A stretch of DNA of 26,124 bases, taken from JAGQUL01 sp039811765. Lineage in GTDB: Bacteria > Actinomycetota > Thermoleophilia > Gaiellales > SKUG01. Position 1 is the first letter of the stretch, and each line of letters begins with the position of its first letter. The stretch lies in the NCBI GenBank assembly GCA_039811765.1, contig JBDHZF010000026.1:1-26124 (forward strand), written 5' to 3'. The notes below the pieces were generated by a model, which made no database searches, was not told the DNA's origin, and saw nothing but the letters and a program-made list of their open reading frames with translations. Shown piece by piece: positions 16,701-22,980 of this stretch. Both the position numbers and the translations under genes were made by a program.

Positions 16701-19700
16701 TGGTGACATCGCCCAGCGAGAGCCGCATCGTGCGCGCGGTCGGGTACGTCTCGCTGCCGAGCGTGCCCGCGGTCATGGTCACGCCGGCGTCGGTGGTGAT
16801 GCTCTGCAGGCCGGGGCTCGCGAACTCCAGCCCGTTCGCGAGCGTGTCCTCGAACACCGCGTTCGTGAGCGTGCCCTCGCGCAGCGTCATCGTCACCGTG
16901 TAGGTGAGCCGCTCGCCGATGGTCGGGCTGGAGTCGGGCGTGGTGGATGCCGCGCTCGAGGCGGTGATCGCCTTCGTGATCGTCGGGTTCACGGCGCTTC
17001 GGGCCTTCGCGTCGTCGGTGCGCTCGCTGCCCGTGTCGATGAAGCCGCTGCTGCCGGTGCTCGTGGTGAACTGGTTGAGCTGGCCGGTGTTCGTGACGTC
17101 GACGTACGCGTCCTGCGCGGTCGCCTTCACCGTGCGGTCGTACGTGACGACCACCACGTCGTGGCCAGGCGTGTACGCCGTCAGCTGCTGGGCGCCGGGC
17201 ACGAGGCTGGTCACGAGGACGCCCTTCGGGGCCGTCGCGCAGTCGAAGAACTCCGTGGAGCCGCCGGTCATGGCGACCGGGTCGCCGTTGCCGTAGGTGA
17301 CGGTGAAGTTCGTCACGCCGGGATCGAAGATCGTCGGGCTCACGGGCAGCGTGTCGCAGATGCGCAGGTTGCGCGCGGGCGCACCGCCCTCGTTGCGATA
17401 CGTGACCGCGTAGCGCACGATGTCGCCCGCGTCGAGGTTCGTCACGTTCGAGTCGATCGCGGTCGAGTTCGTCGCGGTGATGCCGCTCACGCTGGGCGGG
17501 ATGCCGGGGGTCCCCACGGCCGCGCCGGCCGGCAGCGGCGGCGCGGGCGAGAACACCGCGGACGCGCTCGAGGTCGCGGCGACGCCCTTGGTCACCTGCA
17601 CGTCGGGCTCGCGCAGGATCACGCGAGCGAACGCGTCGTCGCGCCCGGTGGCCTGCACGGTGTTGTTGGCGAGCGCGGTCACCTGGTTGGTGAGCAGCAG
17701 CTCGTCGGCGAACGGCTCGTTCGTCACGGTGAACGTGTAGAGGATGTCGATCGTCGCGGCGTGCGTGGGGTTCGCGTTCGGCGAGCCGAAGTGGTAGACG
17801 ACGCTGTTGGAGTCCGCGTCGGTCGTGATCGTCGGCGCGGGCACGCTGCCGCCGATGTACGTGTGGTAGGTGTCCGTCGAGTTCCACTGGAAGTGGCCGG
17901 GTGCGGGCGGACTGGCGCTGGGCGCATCGAAGGCGAGGACCGACTCGCCGGCGACGTCGTAGATCGGCTGCGGCAGGAAGTCCTGCATCGAGAACTGCTC
18001 GACGTTGATCGTTGGCATGGCGTACGTGATGCGATACGTCACGGTGTCGCCCGGCTGCACCTGGTTGCCGGTCGGCAGGCCGGTGTCCCCGTTGATGGCG
18101 TACAGCGACTTGGTCATCGCGTTGCGCACGATCGTCACGCTCGCGCCGGTGTCGTCGGCGGTGTCGTTGCCCGTGTCCGCGAACGTGCTCTGGTCCAGCA
18201 GGTCTGCCGTGGTCGTCGCGCCGTTGCACAGCGTGTCGCCGGCGTTGACCGCGCCGGTTCCTCCGGGCGCGGCCACGGTCGATCCGCAGAGCGCCGAGCC
18301 GGTCGTGTACTGCGTGTCGTAGGTCTGCTGGATCGTCGCCTGGTAGGTGATCGTGAAGGTGGTGGGACCGTCGTTCGGTGCGCACGGCGCGGGATCCGCG
18401 GTGCCGCCGGTCGGCACGCACCCACCGAGCACGCGGCCGGCGGTGGACGGCACACGCAGCGCGAGCTCGGAACTCAGGTCGAACCTCCATCGCGCCGAGC
18501 CGGGCGCGGCGCCGTCGACGGCGTAGGTGTAGTTCGCGCCGGCGATGTCCGCGGCGGCCGACGTGAAGCCCACCCCGTTGATCGCGAGCTTCGGCTCGGC
18601 CCCGGTGCGCCGCAGGCCGTCGCTCATCACGTCGTCGACCACCAGGTTGCCGAGCGCGTAGTAGTCGCTGACCTGCCCCTGGATGGTGAAGGTGACGGTG
18701 TCGCCGGGCGTGGGGCCCGCGCCGCCGGTGTCGGTCGTGATCGCCGCGCTCTTCTGGATCGCGAGCGCCTCCGCGTCGATCTGGGTCTCGCGCGCACCGT
18801 TCGGGCATGTCGAGCCCGAGCCCGCGTCGGTGGACGCGGCGCTCGTCGACACCGAAGTTCCATCGCGCGGATCGATCGGGGTCCACAGACCGTTCGAGTC
18901 GGCGGAGTTCGCGATCACGCTGTCGGCGCCGCCCGGCAGGATCTCGCCTGAGCCCGCATCGCGCATCGGCACGAAGAAGCCGATGGTCGCGGTGGCGTCC
19001 ACGGCAGACGCGGTGCCGGTCACACCGCCGGCCCACGCCACGTTCACGGTGCGGTTGCCGGGCGTCACGACCACGCCGAGCGCGGGTTGCGTCGTGACCG
19101 AGCCGCCGGCCGAGATCGCGCTCGTGCCCGTGTACGCCACCTGCAGCGGCAGCGCGTCGTCGAGCTGCAGCGCGTTCACCGTCTGCCCGGGCGCGATGTC
19201 GATGTCGAGCTTGTAGGAGCGTGGGAAGTTCGGACCCGTCGCGGTCTCGCACTCGGGCCCGACGTACGTCTTCCTGAGGTGCCACAGTGCGGGCGTCGCG
19301 CTCGCGCTCGACGTCGCGCCCGTGATCGGCGCATCCGTGCTCGGGTTGTCGAGCGGGTCGGCCCCGAAGCGGAAGCCGCCGGTCACGCTCACGGGCAGCG
19401 CGTGCCCGAGATCCGCGAGGTTCGACACGGACACGGGCAGGGTCACGTGCGCGGCGGGCTGGCCCGCCGAGAACGAGCCGAACGGCACGGTGACGACGAC
19501 GAGCTGCGTGCCTGCCGGGCAGACCACGCTCAGCTTCGTGAGCGGGTGGGTCACCGCGGCGCCCGTGCACGAGATGGTCGTGTACGGCAGCGCGAAGCCG
19601 TGGAAGTCCGGCGCACCGGTGAGCGTGAGACCGTCGTCGCCGTCCGCGCCGGCAGTGTCGAGGTACACGTCGAGGTACGGCCCGAAGCCCGTCTCCCCCG

Positions 19701-19872
19701 ACGCGCCCGTGTTGGTGAAGTCGATGCCGATCGTGGTGGACGTGCCGATCAGCGGATTAGCGTCGGCGATCGTGGTCGTCGTGGTCGGCGTCGGCGCCGC
19801 AATTGCGACCGACGGCAGCCCGACGACGAGCGCGAGCGCCAGGCCGGCGCCGATCAGGACCCGGCGAATCAT
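10789..19872 (-). CDS. Giant secreted repeat protein: DUF11/isopeptide-type repeats, SdrD-B-like domains and RTX-like C-terminus
   Basis: A 3027-aa predicted surface adhesin. A Sec signal (about residues 1-25, MIRRVLIGAGLALALVVGLP, cleavage after AIA) opens it. Residues 26 to about 2280 are beta-rich repeats of DUF11/isopeptide-forming type, repeatedly starting xxTKSLxxT...GExxxYxVxVTxPEGTT..L.VxDTLxxGLxF. At least five such starts lie near residues 586, 962, 1302, 1632 and 1955. Two SdrD-B-like (Cna-B-like) modules follow (about 2283-2400 and 2409-2520; the first has GHVWHDLDNDGVRD, and both have GTYxxTQTQP). Next come two DUF11 domains (about 2524-2794), then about 15 glycine/aspartate RTX-type repeats (2797-3020). 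No LPxTG or C-terminal membrane span is present. The ATG overlaps the upstream stop (ATGA). A calcium-binding adhesive stalk is inferred. Confidence 0.82.
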   Translation of the reverse strand: MIRRVLIGAGLALALVVGLPSVAIAAPTPTTTTTIADANPLIGTSTTIGIDFTNTGASGETGFGPYLDVYLDTAGADGDDGLTLTGAPDFHGFALPYTTISCTGAAVTHPLTKLSVVCPAGTQLVVVTVPFGSFSAGQPAAHVTLPVSVSNLADLGHALPVSVTGGFRFGADPLDNPSTDAPITGATSSASATPALWHLRKTYVGPECETATGPNFPRSYKLDIDIAPGQTVNALQLDDALPLQVAYTGTSAISAGGSVTTQPALGVVVTPGNRTVNVAWAGGVTGTASAVDATATIGFFVPMRDAGSGEILPGGADSVIANSADSNGLWTPIDPRDGTSVSTSAASTDAGSGSTCPNGARETQIDAEALAIQKSAAITTDTGGAGPTPGDTVTFTIQGQVSDYYALGNLVVDDVMSDGLRRTGAEPKLAINGVGFTSAAADIAGANYTYAVDGAAPGSARWRFDLSSELALRVPSTAGRVLGGCVPTGGTADPAPCAPNDGPTTFTITYQATIQQTYDTQYTTGSALCGSTVAAPGGTGAVNAGDTLCNGATTTADLLDQSTFADTGNDTADDTGASVTIVRNAMTKSLYAINGDTGLPTGNQVQPGDTVTYRITYAMPTINVEQFSMQDFLPQPIYDVAGESVLAFDAPSASPPAPGHFQWNSTDTYHTYIGGSVPAPTITTDADSNSVVYHFGSPNANPTHAATIDILYTFTVTNEPFADELLLTNQVTALANNTVQATGRDDAFARVILREPDVQVTKGVAATSSASAVFSPAPPLPAGAAVGTPGIPPSVSGITATNSTAIDSNVTNLDAGDIVRYAVTYRNEGGAPARNLRICDTLPVSPTIFDPGVTNFTVTYGNGDPVAMTGGSTEFFDCATAPKGVLVTSLVPGAQQLTAYTPGHDVVVVTYDRTVKATAQDAYVDVTNTGQLNQFTTSTGSSGFIDTGSERTDDAKARSAVNPTITKAITASSAASTTPDSSPTIGERLTYTVTMTLREGTLTNAVFEDTLANGLEFASPGLQSITTDAGVTMTAGTLGSETYPTARTMRLSLGDVTNMVATGTRKITLVYDVVVRDITGTPNNVQGATRANAAKLTHDDCSTPAVGLVPACPTATTTATLQEPAPTITKGVASTQAGAPGANVDLDAGDAAWWTITAANTTGRPTAYDAVVTDTIPTGLTYGAGTLTINGPGVVNATCPTGAPDTLTPFTGGDCQWQTASTIRVRFDTILAGAANAYTIKYRTDVDTLTAQTGVVMTNDADLTAYSLPSTHTTPSCQHALTDCHRRSYTPSASATATIRMAKPTKTLYSTSAPNAITSGNDVVIGERAVYEVTATIPEGTTKDLKVIDTVDAGMVFTQTPVSITKVNFANATSPASPSAVLPTFTNSGRTMTLDFGDFVNNDSDADVEQLVIRYEVQVTNVAGNQAGTSIGNDASVTFTPPLGGTTTLTPLTPPADLVVREPSVTVGKTLSRVDVGGQSYVKVVVVASNSSAANTTAAFDLTLRDDLTGTGLTYVSTPAAVAPTCSFSGAAHTCTPGFSSPVAGADVDQLDPGQTVTWTFYTQLATGYQVGASIDNEARGEWTSLPVAQQPSGNCEATVPAADCTERTGTGTGPNDYWDEDDESLASLTPSMTKSLVSTNQAHTSGQDVAIGETATYRVVVTVPEGVTNDLEVTDTLDDGLVFTTTAVSITGSGFTTPPIPSFGAATTAFTNNGRTATITLGDVDNRDRDPGAETITIEYVVLVANASGNDAGDSLGNDASATYLPDGGATTTFTPPSLPDDLVVREPAVDVEKTMSRVTVSGSPYVKVVVTAKNTSSFAAFDATLRDDLSGHHLTYVSAPPVAPTCTFDGTAHTCTPGVTGAIATADIDRIDAGQTVTWTFYATEDSTSVAGVQVTNSVRGEWTSVPGGIGVTCVAGTPIGVCSERTGTQTPAHNDYTDSDSDTLAALEPSITKSIVDSSLASTTQHSSPTVGERIRYAAVVTVPAGTTRDLGVRDTLDAGLAFAADAVPTEVEIVASWATGTPPSAATNPTFSTTGGGLHRMTLQFGDVVNDTGAPQTVTIRYWAVVRNAAGVVRGTTASNTAELYRNANETGGSATLVPGAGGTAHAGNVTVVEPTLDIAKTITPALVDAGQPATVTLVVQHTGASNATAYGIAVNDPLPTDMTRSGAITCAPVTVTCDSTASTPTHANVLISQLTTAQTVTITIPVTMSATLTPGATVSNTGYVDWRSQPDLPGYDVPCAAGFTDCTTRTGSYLAPLDPIDDYTDSSTAVTTGATVSRLSGHVWHDLDNDGVRDVGESMIQGVTIALTGTDLLGNPVTATTTTDASGFYEFDGLRPGTYQITQTQPTGWLDGKDSLGDIELDGGGAASGNRGTAGNDQFSSIQLAIGESTVGTNYDFGELRPSSIAGSVWGEEDGGPEDGVFNGTDQHLQGVTITLTGTDDLGHAVTATTTTDASGNYSFTNLRPGTYTVTQTQPADWATGGAILGTGATGAGAVVNTNQMSTIVLHEDQNGVDYDFWEIVRVDVAIDKQIVPAPANGIVGLNTDFVWRVRVTNNGPSAATNVVFTDDMAPLGEQNLTVTGVAPQPGMTCGAWTDVAAPNLTCSIASLARGASTYVDLTMHVDGKPATTPEDLVNDVAITGVDQVDTDPTNDTDTDSTKVRGGDVGVVKTSNVTSANVGDQVTWTLTVTNHGPGTDPAVTLTDTMPARSVLVSTSPSKGACTANGVSGATIDCTIGQMVSGEVVTITVVAMVPEAGTYRNATVVHPGGIDENPDNNSSEHTVVVTVPGLGECTIEGDGNLSGTGGSDVICGGGGPDIIDCGTGGNTTVIGGGGDDVITCGGDCDGVNTILGGAGNDIIHVQCPDTIVDGGTGNDTIIVDPGVGGHNTLCGGPGNDVIRGGTGADLIDGGPGADKVYGKNGNDRVYGGTGNDLVDGGAGNDKLYGGAGNDRIFGWAGFDMLFGENGADLLDGGKGPDRAHGGNGNDQLKFRDGAPDQVIGGRGRDTLWRDKYLDRWTSVETLR
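10832..11460 (-). repeat. RTX-like GGxGxDxxx repeat block
   Basis: This segment encodes about 15 nine-residue GGxGxDxxx-like units (for example GGTGNDLVDGGAGNDKLYGG), the hemolysin-type calcium-binding beta-roll pattern. The first half of the block carries several cysteines (VICGG, IDCGT, ITCGGDC, TLCGG), which are rare in RTX rolls; the second half has none. Confidence 0.85.
12300..13030 (-). repeat. Tandem SdrD-B-like modules
   Basis: Two consecutive modules in the giant protein share a W-containing opening (SGHVWHDLDNDG and AGSVWGEEDGG), the core TLTGTDDLGHAVTATTTTDASGNYSF or close variant, and GTYxxTQTQP. They end in YDFGEL and YDFWEI. The DxDxDG/EEDGG openings resemble calcium-binding SdrD/Cna-B domains; the modules should form rod-like spacers. 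Confidence 0.75.
13543..15498 (-). repeat. Tandem duplication of about 978 bp inside the giant gene
   Basis: The VVREP motif that opens each unit recurs at 15484-15498 and 14506-14520, an offset of exactly 978 bp (326 codons). Both units contain the same ordered landmarks: KTxSRVxVxGxxYVKVVV, TLRDDL, CTPG, DPGQTVTWTFY or DAGQTVTWTFY, RGEWTS, CTERTGT or CSERTGT, TKSxV, and RxxTLD or xxDTLD. This is an in-frame module duplication that has since diverged. Confidence 0.75.
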
Positions 19873-20273
19873 CGGTCGACCTCGACGCGACGCTCGCTGG
19901 CGATGAGCACGAGCACTCCGGCGTTCACGAGCAGCATCCCCGCGAGCGCAAGCACGAAGACGGAGTCCGTGGTTCCCGTCACCGGCAGCGTGCCACCCCC
20001 GCTCGCGATCGGCGTGGCCGGGGTCGGGGTCGGCTCTACGTCGGTCTGCAACGTCACGTCCGGGAACGCGATGTCGTAGCCGGCGTCGTCGCACGTGGGA
20101 TCCGTGGGCTCGGTCACGACGGGATCGTCGCCCGCTGCGCGACCCTGCACCGAACTCGGAGCGCTGGCGCCGCCCTGTTCAGGGCACGCTGCCGACGCCA
20201 GCCCGGGAACGACCAGCATGAGACACGCACACACCACCACGGAAAGCCCGAGGCGAACACCACGACACGACAC
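19869..20273 (-). CDS. Small LPVTG (sortase-type) cell-wall protein, coupled to the giant gene
   Basis: A 134-aa precursor. A signal peptide (residues 1-28; hydrophobic core LSVVVCACLMLVVPGL, cleavage after ASA) is followed by about 65 exposed residues, low-complexity and acidic, Pro/Thr-rich before the sorting signal. LPVTG is at residues 96-100 (bases 19974-19988). A hydrophobic span (about 107-126) and a charged tail (SERRVEVDR) complete a classical sortase substrate. The chosen GTG has GGAG 6 nt upstream (20280-20283); an in-frame extension to 20582 only overlaps the neighbouring hydrolase gene. Its TGA overlaps the ATG of the giant gene (ATGA), so the two are translated together. Inference: a wall-attached partner or tether of the giant protein, which itself has no anchor. 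No sortase gene lies in the window. Confidence 0.8.
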   Translation of the reverse strand: MSCRGVRLGLSVVVCACLMLVVPGLASAACPEQGGASAPSSVQGRAAGDDPVVTEPTDPTCDDAGYDIAFPDVTLQTDVEPTPTPATPIASGGGTLPVTGTTDSVFVLALAGMLLVNAGVLVLIASERRVEVDR

Positions 20274-20311
20274 GCACAACTCCAATGATGGAAGACATGG
20301 ACCCGCGTCGC

Positions 20312-20339
20312 ACCATATGCCCTGCTGGGGATCGTTCAA
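20312..20339 (-). promoter_or_regulatory. Promoter of the LPVTG/giant-protein operon
   Basis: On the minus strand TTGAAC (20334-20339) is separated by 16 nt from TATGGT (20312-20317). Transcription would begin near 20305, giving a leader of about 30 nt containing the GGAG ribosome site. The match to the consensus is 4 of 6 in each box. Confidence 0.4.
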
Positions 20340-20370
20340 CCATCGATTGGCCGCGAACGGCTGCGGGAAT

Positions 20371-21075
20371 TCACGCGATCGTCGCTCGGAGCGAGCCGAG
20401 GCGCTCCACGCACAGCTCCACAAGATCTCCGGGTTCGAGCCACCCGCGATCGGGCAGCTCGAGCAGGCACCCCGTGCCGACGGTTCCTGATCCGAGCACG
20501 TCGTGCTCGTCGAGCGGCACGCCCTCGCTCGCGAACGCCACCAGCTCGCACAAATCGTAGTGGATGTCCTTGAGGTTGCCACCGCCGACGCGCTCGTCGT
20601 TGACGAGCAGGTCCATCGCGAGATCCCAGCGCCCGCGGCCCACCCGTCGATCCTCCAGATCGACGAGCGGCACGAGCGCCGGTCCGAGCGACTGCGCGAA
20701 GTCCTTGCCCTTGCACGGACCCAGCCCGACCGCCATCTCGCGTCGCTGCACGTCGCGCGCGCTCCAGTCGCCGTAGATCGTGAGCCCGGCGATGTGCTGC
20801 TCGGCGTCGTCCGCGGCGATGTCGCGCCCCGCGCGCCCGACCATCACGGCAACTTCCAGCTCCACGTCGAGCATCCGCGTGAACGAGGGCCGGACGATCG
20901 TCGCGCCATCGCCGTGCACGACCGACGGGGACGCGTTGCTGAAGTAGAACGTGGGTCCCTCGTACCACTCCGCGGGCACGTCCGCGCCACGCCGCGCGCG
21001 CGCGTTGCGCACGTGCTCTTCGAACGCCATGAAGTCGCGGATCGACGCGGGTCGTGGAAGCGGGATCGATGCCAT
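20371..21075 (-). CDS. Fumarylacetoacetate hydrolase family protein
   Basis: A 234-aa cytoplasmic hydrolase of the FAH family. Landmarks are SIRDFMAFEEHV, FYFSN, and LDVELEVAVMVGR with Glu72 and Glu74. Asp103 in IYGDWSARD is the probable third metal ligand, and KGKDFAQSLGP and GSGTVGTGC also fit the family. In the tyrosine pathway it would split fumarylacetoacetate to fumarate and acetoacetate, which fits the hmgA and hpd genes in the window. FAH-family enzymes act on several related acids, so the exact substrate is inferred from context. The ATG at 21075 has TAGATT 8 nt upstream, suggesting a near-leaderless transcript. It is divergent from a histidine kinase gene. The LPVTG gene follows 97 nt downstream on the same strand with its own promoter-like boxes. 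Confidence 0.8.
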   Translation of the reverse strand: MASIPLPRPASIRDFMAFEEHVRNARARRGADVPAEWYEGPTFYFSNASPSVVHGDGATIVRPSFTRMLDVELEVAVMVGRAGRDIAADDAEQHIAGLTIYGDWSARDVQRREMAVGLGPCKGKDFAQSLGPALVPLVDLEDRRVGRGRWDLAMDLLVNDERVGGGNLKDIHYDLCELVAFASEGVPLDEHDVLGSGTVGTGCLLELPDRGWLEPGDLVELCVERLGSLRATIA

Positions 21076-21083
21076 TGCGCAGG

Positions 21084-21089
21084 AATCTA
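21084..21089 (-). promoter_or_regulatory. -10 box of the FAH-family gene
   Basis: TAGATT on the minus strand ends 8 nt before the ATG at 21075, so the transcript would have almost no leader. No good -35 is visible. Confidence 0.4.
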
Positions 21090-21138
21090 CACGTCCGCTC
21101 GAATCGTCTCGTGCGCACGCGGGTAGGCGACGTTGTGC

Positions 21139-22980
21139 GTGAACGGTTTCGACGACAGCATGCGCCGCTCCGACATGGAACGAGACTCGCACGACACCTG
21201 GTCGGGCGACACGCGCCGATTGCGAGACGCGCACGCCGACCGATACGTGTTGTGGTTGCGACCGATCATCTCGGCGTTCGTCGTCGGCTTGGTGTTGGTG
21301 ACGTGGCTGGTGCGGCCAGGCGTGGTCTACCCCACCGACGTGCTCGCGGTCGGCGTCGCGGCGGCCGTCGCGCTGCTCGCGATCGCCGCGCGGCGCGTGA
21401 TACCGGTCACGCGCGTCGCTGCGTTGTCCGGCACGGTCGACATGTTGCTCGTCCTCGGGTACGTGATCTGGTCGGACGAGCCGGCGCAGTCGACGATCCT
21501 GCTGTGCTGGCCCATCACCGTCGTCGCATACTTCGCCACGACCAGATTGGCTATCGCCGCTTCGTGCGTCGCCGCGGCCGCGCTGTGGATCGCGTCGGCC
21601 ACGTCGTCGCGCTGGGTCGAGGAATCCGTGGTTCCGGTATCCACATACGGTTTGGTCGGCGCGGCGCTCCTGATCGGTTTCATGGCGCACCAGGGCAGGA
21701 TGGTCGAGCGTGCCCTCGCCGCCGCGCTCGCCCGTGATCGCGTCGCGTTCATGCTCGCTCGTCGAATCCGGATGGCCGACGATCCGCATGACGCGTTGGC
21801 GCAGATCGCGGAGGGGGTCGGAGCGACTGCGGGGGCCACGAACGCGATCGTGGCGCTGCTCGAGCACGACGAGACGTACGTGAGCGAATTCGCCACGTGG
21901 TCGCGCACCGCGGGATCGCCTGCGCCCGATCCCGATGTATTGGGCTCGTCGCTGCTCGATTCGACGCTCCTGCATTTGGTCTGCTCCGGACACGGCGCGG
22001 CGCTGGAGCACGGCGCCATCCACGTGGTCGCGCCGGAGGGTTCAACGGAGAGCGCCGCGGCGACCGGATCGGCGATCGAGGCGTCGCTGCGCTCGCTGCT
22101 GACGCGGCTCGGCGCGCAGTCGGGCATCGTCGTTCCACTGCCGCTCGCCGGGCACAGCATCGGCGCGATCGTGCTCGCGGGCGATGGAGACCACGACTGG
22201 TCGCGCACGGCGATGCCGCTGCTCGAACCGCTCGCGCCACAGCTCGCCGCGGGTCTCGCTCAAGTGGTGCTCGTGCGCGACCAGCGCGACGCGCTGCAGT
22301 CGATCGAGCGCGTCGACCGCATGCGCGAGCACCTCATCGCGAACGTGTCGCACGAGCTGCGAACCCCGCTCACCTCCACGCTGGGATTCGTGGAGACGGC
22401 GCTGCGAGACGACATCGACCTCGACGCTCGGAGCGTGCACGAGTTGCTGACGCACGCGCGAGCGGGCGGCCTGCGGCTGCTCGCGCTGGTGGAGGACCTG
22501 CTCGCGCTCGGCTCGACCCAACCCGATTCCCTGGACATCTCGCCCGAGCCCGCGCGAGCGGCGGACCTGATCGCCGCCGCCCTGCGGGGCGTCACCGCGC
22601 CCGCGGAGCGATCGATCGTCGTGCGGGTGGAGCCGGACGCGAGCGTGGTCGCCGATTCCAACCGCGTGATGCAGGTCGTCTCCAACCTCGTCGTCAACGC
22701 GATCCGCCACGGCGAGGGCGCGATCGAGGTCGACGCGACGACGCGCGGCGGCCGGTTGCTGATCGACGTGCTCGACGACGGGGACGGCGTGCCACCCGAG
22801 CACGTCCGCGAGCTGTTCCTGCCGTTCTCGCGCTTCAGCACGAGGTCCGATTCCACCGGACTCGGGCTGGCGATCTGCCGGACGATCGTGGAAGCGCACG
22901 GCGGCACGATCGGCTACGCCCGGATCGCCGGACGCACCCGATTCCGAGTCGAGCTTCCCAACGCCGGCGCCGCCGGTTGA
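21139..22980 (+). CDS. Membrane histidine kinase with GAF-like domain (orphan, copy 2)
   Basis: A 613-aa histidine kinase. About six membrane segments (residues about 41-182) are followed by a GAF-like sensor region (about 208-378, with LxQIAEGVGATAGATNAIVALL and GIVVPLPLAGHSIGAIVLAG). A HisKA domain follows, with His405 in NVSHELRTPL, then an ATPase domain (NLVVNAIRHG, DDGDGVP, TGLGLAICR). Its kinase core closely matches the copy at 9465; the GAF part is extra. The start is uncertain: GTG 21139 has GGGTAGGCG about 9 nt upstream, while ATG 21160 and ATG 21175 lack ribosome sites. The stop abuts the stop of hpd on the other strand without any gap. No response regulator is present, so its output is unknown. 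Confidence 0.82.
   Translation: MNGFDDSMRRSDMERDSHDTWSGDTRRLRDAHADRYVLWLRPIISAFVVGLVLVTWLVRPGVVYPTDVLAVGVAAAVALLAIAARRVIPVTRVAALSGTVDMLLVLGYVIWSDEPAQSTILLCWPITVVAYFATTRLAIAASCVAAAALWIASATSSRWVEESVVPVSTYGLVGAALLIGFMAHQGRMVERALAAALARDRVAFMLARRIRMADDPHDALAQIAEGVGATAGATNAIVALLEHDETYVSEFATWSRTAGSPAPDPDVLGSSLLDSTLLHLVCSGHGAALEHGAIHVVAPEGSTESAAATGSAIEASLRSLLTRLGAQSGIVVPLPLAGHSIGAIVLAGDGDHDWSRTAMPLLEPLAPQLAAGLAQVVLVRDQRDALQSIERVDRMREHLIANVSHELRTPLTSTLGFVETALRDDIDLDARSVHELLTHARAGGLRLLALVEDLLALGSTQPDSLDISPEPARAADLIAAALRGVTAPAERSIVVRVEPDASVVADSNRVMQVVSNLVVNAIRHGEGAIEVDATTRGGRLLIDVLDDGDGVPPEHVRELFLPFSRFSTRSDSTGLGLAICRTIVEAHGGTIGYARIAGRTRFRVELPNAGAAG

Noticed and set aside
13003..18951. Very long open frame (about 1982 codons) antisense to the giant gene
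   Set aside because: Its translation is Arg/Gly/Val/Ala-rich without any domain; it is the expected shadow of a GC-rich repeat gene. The minus-strand frame has a signal peptide and recognisable domains.
20350..20361. GCCG/CGGC hairpin with TTCG loop on the minus strand after the FAH-family gene
   Set aside because: Only four base pairs and no T-tract; too weak to call a terminator.
20274..20582. N-terminal extension of the LPVTG protein into the FAH-family gene
   Set aside because: The extension reads the FAH-family gene in a shadow frame; the GTG at 20273 has a GGAG site 6 nt upstream and directly begins a signal peptide.
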